This document shows, piece after piece, positions 31,491-36,502 of a stretch of DNA of 36,502 bases. The stretch's first letter is position 1; the number at the start of each line of letters is the position of its first letter. A model generated the notes under the pieces. The model had not been told where the DNA came from, did not search any database, and was given only the letters and a program-made list of their open reading frames with translations. The DNA is taken from contig CAZDHT010000020.1 of NCBI GenBank assembly GCA_964505325.1, positions 1 to 36,502 on the forward strand, written 5' to 3'. Source of the DNA: CAZDHT01 sp964505325 (GTDB lineage: Bacteria > Planctomycetota > PUPC01). The translations under genes were made by a program, and so were the position numbers.

Positions 31491-34244
31491 GTGGGAAAGA
31501 AGTACGTGTATTTCTTCGGCGGGAAGCTGACCGAGGGAAAGGCGGCGATGAAGGTCCTCCTCGGCGGCAAGGGCGCCAACCTGGCCGAGATGGGCAACAT
31601 CGGCGTGCCTGTCCCGCCCGGCTTTACGATCAGTACCGAGGCCTGCGACTATTACTCGAAGCACGGCCACAAGCATCCGCCGGGGATGATGGACCAGGTC
31701 AAGAAGAACCTGGCCAAGCTCGAACGGCTGACCGGCAAGAAGCTGGGCGATGCGAGGGACCCGCTGCTCGTGTCCGTCCGCTCCGGCGCCGCGGTGTCGA
31801 TGCCCGGGATGATGGACACGGTCCTGAACCTGGGGATGAACGACCAGTCCGTCGTGGGCTTTGCCGAGAAGACCTGCAACGAACGCGCGGCGTGGGACAG
31901 CTTCCGCCGCTTCATTGATATGTTCGGCAACGTGGTGATGGGCCCGACCACCGGCCTCGAACACGAGCATTTCGAAGAAGCGATGGCGAAGGTCAAGAAG
32001 AAGTACAAGGCGAAGCTCGATACCGACCTGACCGCGGGCCAACTCAGGGAGCTATGCGGCGAGTATGAGAAGGTTTACAGGCGGCATGTCGGCGAATCGT
32101 TCCCGCAGGACCCGATGAAACAGCTTGAGTTGTCGATCAACGCCGTGTTCGGGTCCTGGGATACCCCACGCGCGGTAAAATACCGCCAGATCAACAAGAT
32201 CACCGGCCTGCTCGGCACAGCGGTCAACGTGCAGACGATGGTCTTCGGCAACATGGGAGCGACCTCGGGCACCGGTGTCGCCTTCACGCGCAACCCGGCC
32301 ACGGGTGACTCGCATCCGATGGGCGAGTACCTGATCAACGCGCAGGGCGAGGACGTGGTGGCCGGCATCCGCACGCCCTCGCAACTCGACGACATGGCCA
32401 AGGAGAAGAACCCCGTCTGGAAGAAGGCCCACAAGCAGCTCACGGCCATCATGAAGAAGCTGGAGAAGCACTACAAGGACATGCAGGACGTCGAGTTCAC
32501 CGTCCAGGAAGGCGTCCTCTTCATGCTCCAGACGCGGACGGGCAAGCGGACGGGCCTCGCCGCGGTCAAGATGGCCTGCGACATGGTCAAGGAGAAGCTC
32601 ATCAAGCCCGCCGACGCGGTCAAGCGCGTCGAGGGCGATCACCTGAACCAGCTCCTGTTCCCGATCTTCGATCCGAAGGAGGAGACCGCCGCGAAGAAGA
32701 AGGGGCTGGACAAGGTGTACGGTCTGCCCGCCGGGCCGGGCGCCGCGGCCGGCAGGGTGGTGTTCGCCGCCGCCGACGCGGAGAAGGCCGTACGGAAGGA
32801 CAAGGCCGCCCGCGTCATTCTGGTGCGACACGAAACGAGCCCGGAGGACGTCGGCGGGATGTGGGCGGCCCAAGGCGTCCTGACCAGCACGGGCGGGATG
32901 ACCAGCCACGCGGCCGTCGTCGCTCGCGGCTGGGGCAAGTGCTGCGTCGCCGGAGCCGGGGCGCTCAACATCGACTACAAGAACAAGCAGATCACCATCG
33001 GCAAGGTGGTCATCAAGGAAGGCCAGTACATATCGCTGAACGGCTCGACCGGCGCGGTGTACTGCGACCACCGGAAAAACGTCGACCTGCCCAACACCGC
33101 GTCGCCGGTCGTCGCGGCGGTGGTCGACGGCGCCGCGTGGGCGAAGAGGCATCCCATCTACAAGATGTACAAGCAGGTGAGCGGCTGGGCCGACAAGTTC
33201 CGCAAGATCGGCGTGCGCACCAACGCCGACACGCCCAAGGACGCCGCCGCGGCCCGCGCGTTCGGCGCCGAGGGAATCGGCCTGACGCGGACCGAGCACA
33301 TGTTCTTCGAGGGCGAGCGCATCCTCGCCGTCCGCGAGTTCATCCTCGCCGAGGACCACGCCAGCCGGCAGAAGGCGATCAACAAACTGCTCCCGTATCA
33401 GCGGAAGGACTTCGAGGGTATCTTCAAGGCGATGGACGGCCTGCCGGTGACCATCCGCCTGCTCGACCCGCCGCTCCACGAGTTCGTCCCCCACGACCAC
33501 GCCGGGCAGGTGCAGATGGCGAAGCGGATCGGCGTCTCGAAAAAGAAGGTCGCCGATCGCGTCAAGGCGCTGCACGAGTTCAACCCGATGCTCGGGCACC
33601 GCGGCTGCCGCCTGTCGATCACCTATCCCGAGCTGTGCGAGATGCAGGCGCGGGCGATTATCGAGGCGGCCTGCAACGTGGCCCGGAAGGGCGTCGCGGT
33701 CCTGCCCGAGATCATGGTCCCGCTCATCGGCACGAAGGCCGAGTTCGACTACCTGGAGGAGATCATCCGCCAGGTCGCCGAAGAGGTCATCGCCAGAAAG
33801 AAGGTGAAGGTCAAGTACCTGGTGGGCACGATGATCGAGATTCCGCGGGCCTGCACCGTCGCGGACAAGATCGCGGAGACGGCCGAGTTCTTCAGCTTCG
33901 GGACGAACGACCTGACGCAGATGGGGTTCGGTTTCAGCCGCGACGACGTCGGCGTCTTCCTGCCCGACTTCCTGGAGAAAAAGATCCTGCCCGGCGATCC
34001 GTTCGAGTCGCTCGATCAGGAGGGCATCGGAACGCTGGTCAAGATGGGCATCGAGAAGGGCCGGTCGACGAGGCCGAAGCTCAAGGTCGGCATCTGCGGC
34101 GAGCACGGCGGCGAGCCGGAGAGCGTGAAGTTCTGCGCCCGTGTCGGCATGGACTACGTGAGCTGCTCGCCCTATCGCGTGCCCATCGCCCGCCTCGCCG
34201 CCGCCCAGGCGGCGCTGGAGGCGAAGGTGGCGAAGGGGGAATAG
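31491..34244 (+). CDS. ppdK: Pyruvate, phosphate dikinase
   Basis: The 917-residue enzyme interconverts pyruvate, ATP and phosphate with phosphoenolpyruvate, AMP and pyrophosphate. Domains in order: ATP-grasp (1 to about 375; LLGGKGANLAEMGNIGVPVP, GTGVAFTRNPATGDSHPMGE), the phosphohistidine domain (GGMTSHAAVVARGWGKCCVA, His473) and the C-terminal PEP/pyruvate barrel (about 560-917; FGTNDLTQMGFGFSRDDVG and KVGICGEHGGEP with Cys869). The start is GTG 31491 behind GAGAAGGAGGTCG. Length fits bacterial PPDK. The C-terminus ends LAAAQAALEAKVAKGE, and a diverged copy of its LAAAQAALEAK part lies 1.3 kb downstream. PPDK often serves glycolysis or gluconeogenesis in pyrophosphate-using anaerobes. Confidence 0.96.
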   Translation: MGKKYVYFFGGKLTEGKAAMKVLLGGKGANLAEMGNIGVPVPPGFTISTEACDYYSKHGHKHPPGMMDQVKKNLAKLERLTGKKLGDARDPLLVSVRSGAAVSMPGMMDTVLNLGMNDQSVVGFAEKTCNERAAWDSFRRFIDMFGNVVMGPTTGLEHEHFEEAMAKVKKKYKAKLDTDLTAGQLRELCGEYEKVYRRHVGESFPQDPMKQLELSINAVFGSWDTPRAVKYRQINKITGLLGTAVNVQTMVFGNMGATSGTGVAFTRNPATGDSHPMGEYLINAQGEDVVAGIRTPSQLDDMAKEKNPVWKKAHKQLTAIMKKLEKHYKDMQDVEFTVQEGVLFMLQTRTGKRTGLAAVKMACDMVKEKLIKPADAVKRVEGDHLNQLLFPIFDPKEETAAKKKGLDKVYGLPAGPGAAAGRVVFAAADAEKAVRKDKAARVILVRHETSPEDVGGMWAAQGVLTSTGGMTSHAAVVARGWGKCCVAGAGALNIDYKNKQITIGKVVIKEGQYISLNGSTGAVYCDHRKNVDLPNTASPVVAAVVDGAAWAKRHPIYKMYKQVSGWADKFRKIGVRTNADTPKDAAAARAFGAEGIGLTRTEHMFFEGERILAVREFILAEDHASRQKAINKLLPYQRKDFEGIFKAMDGLPVTIRLLDPPLHEFVPHDHAGQVQMAKRIGVSKKKVADRVKALHEFNPMLGHRGCRLSITYPELCEMQARAIIEAACNVARKGVAVLPEIMVPLIGTKAEFDYLEEIIRQVAEEVIARKKVKVKYLVGTMIEIPRACTVADKIAETAEFFSFGTNDLTQMGFGFSRDDVGVFLPDFLEKKILPGDPFESLDQEGIGTLVKMGIEKGRSTRPKLKVGICGEHGGEPESVKFCARVGMDYVSCSPYRVPIARLAAAQAALEAKVAKGE

Positions 34245-34261
34245 CGCTCTTCAGCCATCAG

Positions 34262-34338
34262 AAGCACGAAACGGAAGGTGCAGAGGCGGGTCGACACGGG
34301 TTGCCCACCCCTGCCGCGTTCTTGCGCCTCTGTCGCAC
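34262..34338. repeat. Repeat fragment and inverted repeat at the left edge of the HEPN/nucleotidyltransferase cassette
   Basis: AAGCACGAAACG (34262-34273) is identical to 4270-4281 of the long inverted repeat. It is followed by GTGC and AGAGGCG (34278-34288), which pair with CGCCTCT and GCAC (34325-34338) across a three-base bulge. It lies just after the ppdK stop. No T-tract follows, so it is unlikely to be a terminator. Confidence 0.45.
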
Positions 34339-34375
34339 GCGAAGCATTCTGCTGTCGCAAGCGCTCGAAAACATA

Positions 34376-34404
34376 TTGACAGGCCGGCAGGCAAGCGCCA
34401 GAAT
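34376..34404 (+). promoter_or_regulatory. Sigma-70-type promoter for the HEPN/nucleotidyltransferase pair
   Basis: TTGACA (34376-34381) and CAGAAT (34399-34404) are separated by 17 bases. The predicted transcript start near 34411 favours the ATG at 34444 over the GTG at 34414. Confidence 0.55.
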
Positions 34405-34443
34405 GCTCATGGCGTGGAGATGCCCAAGTTGGGGAACCCGTCA

Positions 34444-34812
34444 ATGACTCCTCACAGTCAATTGGAGCTTGCGAAGAAGCATCTTGAGCGCGCACAAGCG
34501 GCGGCTTGGGACGAGCCTGACTGGGATGATTTGGCGTTGTATGGGTTCTACTCCCTTGAGTGCGCCGTCTCGGCAGCCGCGTTACACGCCGGAATTCGCT
34601 TCAAGAAGTAACACCCGAGCAAGGCGGAGGCAGCCGACAAACTAGAGGAGGAGCACGGGCTGCCAGCGGTGTCCGATCTGTTGCGAGATCTTAACGACGC
34701 AAGGAAAGCGGCGGCATACGGGGATATGGTGATGCCTGACTTGGACCACGAAGACGTGGCCGCTGAGATTGAGCGATACGTCCAAGCCGTGGAGGACTTT
34801 CTTGCAGGCTGA
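34444..34812 (+). pseudogene. HEPN-domain protein interrupted by an in-frame stop
   Basis: The frame from ATG 34444 reads MTPHSQLELAKKHLERAQAA, then YGFYSLECAVSAAALHAGIR and FKK, then TAA (34609-34611). In the same frame it continues HPSKAEAADKLEEEHGLPAV, SDLLRDLNDARKAAAYGD and AAEIERYVQAVEDFLAG to the TGA at 34810-34812. Together these give a HEPN-type four-helix protein of about 122 residues; HEPN proteins are often RNases or partners of minimal nucleotidyltransferases. The usual RxxxxH is not seen, and DARKAAAYGD stands at its place. The stop may be a mutation, an assembly error or a read-through site. The GC content appears lower than in the neighbours, which suggests transfer. Confidence 0.65.
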
Positions 34813-35485
34813 CTCTGCCACACACGCTGACGGCACGGCCGACTCGCTGCTGGACGGCTGCTTTGGGCGGTGGCCGAGCGAGAAGGCCAAGGAGTGGGTG
34901 AAAGCCTTTGTCTTGGCCGCGCGTGAGGACGCGTCCACTGCTGCTGTCGTGCTTGTTGGTTCCATCGTGCGCCCCGTCGCGCAGGTGCAAGACGCCGACG
35001 TGCTGTGCGTTTTTCACGACAAGAAGATGGAATGTGCTGGCCACCCTCTCGACGTTGATCTGTGGTCATATACCGCTGCGGATGTCCCGAAACTCATTGC
35101 CCAAGGCAATGACATCCTTGGCTGGGCAATCAAATTCGGGCACTTGCTCTGCGAGAGGGGTCGCTACTGGACCCGCCTTCGTGAGGTCTGGTTGCCGAAG
35201 CTCCCTCTTCCTTCGGCCAAGGTCGCACTCAAGCGCGCACGAAAAGCAGGAAAGCTCTGCGACGAGCTCCGCAAGATGGGAGCCCCGGACGCAGCGGCCG
35301 AAGAGCGACTTACGCAGTTGACCCACCTTGCCCGCGCCCGCCTGTTATCCCACGGGGTATATCCTGCGTCGCGTCCGGAACTACCTAATCAGCTTTTTCA
35401 AATCGGAGAGGAAGAGTTGGCCAAGCTCCTGTCCGATGGGTTGCGCATAAGAGAGGAGGAAAGGCAAACTTCTGTGTTTCGCTAG
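34802..35485 (+). CDS. Nucleotidyltransferase-fold protein (MNT-like), partner of HEPN
   Basis: The product of about 227 residues (start TTG 34802 overlapping the HEPN stop; TTG 34769 is possible) contains VVLVGSIVRPVAQVQDADVL then CVF, and PLDVDLWSY. These give the GS, D-x-D and third Asp pattern of the polymerase-beta nucleotidyltransferase fold. The rest (about 100-227) is helical and may be HEPN-like or substrate-binding. MNT/HEPN pairs commonly act as toxin-antitoxin systems in which the MNT AMPylates the HEPN RNase; that role is inferred from adjacency. This protein is longer than typical MntA, so an antibiotic- or nucleotide-modifying enzyme is an alternative. The order, HEPN first, is also seen in known pairs. 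Confidence 0.6.
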   Translation: MQADSATHADGTADSLLDGCFGRWPSEKAKEWVKAFVLAAREDASTAAVVLVGSIVRPVAQVQDADVLCVFHDKKMECAGHPLDVDLWSYTAADVPKLIAQGNDILGWAIKFGHLLCERGRYWTRLREVWLPKLPLPSAKVALKRARKAGKLCDELRKMGAPDAAAEERLTQLTHLARARLLSHGVYPASRPELPNQLFQIGEEELAKLLSDGLRIREEERQTSVFR

Positions 35486-35488
35486 CAG

Positions 35489-35528
35489 CCTCGCCGCGGC
35501 CCAGGCCGCGCTCGAGGCGAAGAAGTAG
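35489..35528 (+). pseudogene. Remnant of a second ppdK 3' end
   Basis: The bases read, in frame, LAAAQAALEAKK and stop (TAG 35526-35528). Over 34 bases (35489-35522) they match the ppdK tail (34193-34226) at 31 positions, and the three differences are all synonymous third-codon changes. Four bases upstream ends the nucleotidyltransferase gene. An intrinsic terminator follows. The simplest reading is that this is the displaced original end of ppdK, or the end of a related copy, separated by an inserted cassette. Confidence 0.75.
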
Positions 35529-35556
35529 GCAGCCCACCGGCAACGCGACCCACACA

Positions 35557-35585
35557 GGGCCGTCGGTTAGCACGACCGGCGGCCC
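35557..35585 (+). terminator. Intrinsic terminator, probably native to ppdK
   Basis: GGGCCGTCGGT (35557-35567) pairs with ACCGGCGGCCC (35575-35585), with one wobble pair and a seven-base loop. It is followed by TTCTCTTC. It lies just after the ppdK tail remnant. Confidence 0.7.
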
Positions 35586-35718
35586 TTCTCTTCGCGGCGC
35601 GTAGCGGGGTCTCACGGCAACGGGGCAAAGGGTTTGCATGTCCGGCGCGGGGCGCGATGATAGGGGCTGTCGGGCCAGCAGATCACGGAACTGACGGCCG
35701 TGGTCAAGGAGCACAGAG

Positions 35719-36171
35719 ATGAAATCACGGATGCTTGGCAAGAACACCTCGGGGGCTGAGGTCCTCAACATCGACGGCCACGGTCTCTGGCTGTTTGCGG
35801 CGGGGAAGGAGTACTTCCTGCCCTACGCAGACTTCCCGTGGTTCAGACAGGCCAAGGTGGCGGACGTCCTGAACGTCCAGTTGCTCCATAGGTTCCATCT
35901 GCATTGGCCGGCGCTCGACGTTGATCTCGACCTCAATTCCCTCGAGGACACGGCGGAGACGCCGCTCGTGGTGACGGTAGGCGGCCTTGGGAGCCGCCGC
36001 CTGGCCGCGGCGCAGGCGGCTCCGTGGTCGACGCGTTGGAGCCCATCGGGCGGCGCAGGGGCCTGGCCAAGAAACCGGTTCCGCCGCGCTGGCGGCTGCG
36101 GTAGGACCGCCCGTCCCAGGCGCAACACATGCCCCCGCCGGGCTTGTCCCGGTGGGGGCGACCCACGCTGA
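35719..36171 (+). CDS. DUF2442-like protein with a palindrome-encoded C-terminal extension
   Basis: Residues 1 to about 85 match the DUF2442 pattern: VLNIDGHGLWLFAAGKEYFL, PYADFPWFRQAKVADVLNVQ, LLHRFHLHWPALDVDLDLNS and TPLVVT. This is a small domain of unknown function, often found beside DUF4160 or toxin-antitoxin genes and sometimes suggested to bind DNA. Normal family members end near this point. Here the frame continues for 65 low-quality residues (GGLGSRRLAAAQAAPW onward) encoded by GC-rich palindromes at 35990-36159, so the natural stop seems to have been lost. No partner gene is adjacent. The start at 35719 follows AAGGAGCACAGAG. Confidence 0.6.
   Translation: MKSRMLGKNTSGAEVLNIDGHGLWLFAAGKEYFLPYADFPWFRQAKVADVLNVQLLHRFHLHWPALDVDLDLNSLEDTAETPLVVTVGGLGSRRLAAAQAAPWSTRWSPSGGAGAWPRNRFRRAGGCGRTARPRRNTCPRRACPGGGDPR
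35990..36023. repeat. Palindrome at the end of the DUF2442 domain
   Basis: GGAGCC and GCCTG (35990-36003) pair with CAGGC and GGCTCC (36013-36023), with a three-base bulge on the left. The loop contains the palindrome GCCGCGGC. It is read in frame as SRRLAAAQAAP. Confidence 0.55.
36131..36159. repeat. 12-bp stem-loop near the end of the DUF2442 reading frame
   Basis: GCCCCCGCCGGG (36131-36142) pairs with CCCGGTGGGGGC (36148-36159) around a five-base loop, with one G-T pair. No T-tract follows. Confidence 0.6.
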
Positions 36172-36218
36172 GCACGTGCCCCGGCCGCGGGCCGTTGACT
36201 GACCCGGCAGGAATCCGC

Positions 36219-36247
36219 TTGCGGTTGCGTGGGGCGGCGTCTATGAT
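36219..36247 (+). promoter_or_regulatory. Sigma-70-type promoter with a 170-base leader
   Basis: TTGCGG (36219-36224) and TATGAT (36242-36247) are separated by 17 bases. The next start is at 36420, so the message would have a leader of about 165 bases, GC-rich with several short inverted repeats. I do not recognise a known riboswitch in it. Confidence 0.5.
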
Positions 36248-36419
36248 GCCTGGTGGAGTGAGAACGCCCCCGGGCGCGCGGGAGAATCTCTGCGGCGAAT
36301 CCCTGGCAAGCGCCTGGGGGAAGCAGCCGATCTCGCGGGGTCGTTCTGCCTGTTGTCGGCCGGGGCCGCTGTCGGGCCGGTGGGGCCTGATCGGGAAGAC
36401 GGCATAAGGAGACTCGGGG

Positions 36420-36502
36420 ATGACAAAGCGGACATGGATGTTGGGGGTGCTGGCGGCGCTGCTCGTGGTCACGGTGGCGGAGGGCGGCCAGAAGAAGCCG
36501 AT
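36420..36502 (+). CDS. Start of a secreted or membrane protein (partial)
   Basis: From ATG 36420 the frame reads MTKRTWMLGVLAALLVVTVA then EGGQKKP before the window ends. The basic start, hydrophobic core and small residues before EGG form a typical Sec signal peptide, with likely cleavage near TVAEGG. A TAAGGAGACTCGGGG ribosome site precedes it. The mature protein is not visible, so no function can be given. Confidence 0.6.
   Translation, partial: MTKRTWMLGVLAALLVVTVAEGGQKKP

Noticed and set aside
32052..34106. Long minus-strand frame (about 684 codons) opposite ppdK
   Set aside because: It is antisense to a gene with complete catalytic motifs and is a product of codon bias.
36248..36419. 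Cobalamin, c-di-GMP or fluoride riboswitch in the leader
   Set aside because: The conserved boxes of these classes were not found.

Overview
The window is GC-rich, densely coded bacterial DNA that reads like a metagenome-assembled scaffold. A run of exactly 100 N (3175-3274) is flanked by an exact 55-bp duplication, which looks like an unresolved k-mer overlap. Two TIGR03790-family proteins, a small Planctomycete-style CxxC zinc-ribbon protein, a CBM9-like domain on a secreted protein, a UROD-type methyltransferase homologue, a GxxExxY gene and many short-word intergenic repeats suggest an uncultured Planctomycetota/PVC-type or similar anaerobe. That placement is inference from gene content; no rRNA or tRNA gene was recognised.

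Layout. (1) 1-147: minus-strand C-terminal piece of a MacB/FtsX-type ABC permease that stops abruptly against phage DNA. (2) About 148-12304: an incomplete tailed-phage structural module, all on the plus strand: Mu gp29-like portal, protease/scaffold, decoration protein, lambda E-like major capsid protein, a two-domain glycosyltransferase, two small membrane or coiled-coil proteins, several unassigned structural proteins and a tail-hub-like protein. No terminase, tape measure, integrase or complete lysis set is visible. (3) 12315-20629: host metabolism and competence: zinc-ribbon protein, amidohydrolase, UROD-family protein, frameshifted GxxExxY nuclease-like gene, pabB, Fe-type alcohol dehydrogenase, small zinc ribbon and comEC. 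(4) 20645-27365, minus strand: a tightly coupled set of lipoprotein, TIGR03790+CBM9 protein, uvrC and a second TIGR03790 protein. (5) 27485-34244: zinc-ribbon protein, dapF (minus), epimerase, PepSY-like secreted protein with a poly-Asp tail, alpha/beta hydrolase and ppdK with a near-consensus promoter. (6) 34245-35487: a HEPN/nucleotidyltransferase cassette lodged between the ppdK stop and a second, diverged copy of the ppdK 3' end followed by what looks like the native ppdK terminator. (7) 35719-end: a DUF2442-like gene that runs into palindromes, then the start of a secreted protein.

The most unusual feature is a set of short-period repeat elements. At least three unrelated word families occur: decamers built on CACGGATG, decamers built on CACTGAY, and nonamers built on ATANGNCCY. 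The two decamer families form short arrays that face each other as inverted repeats. Longer palindromic elements also occur. They fill intergenic gaps in both phage and host DNA, supply start codons, and are read in frame inside several proteins (glycosyltransferase linker, hydrolase N-terminus, protease linker, DUF2442 tail). One pair of facing decamer arrays encloses the GxxExxY (PDDEXK-like) gene. A gene-less version of the same element lies 1 kb upstream. This resembles a REP/REPIN-type system, with the nuclease-like gene as a candidate mobilising factor; that role is a hypothesis.
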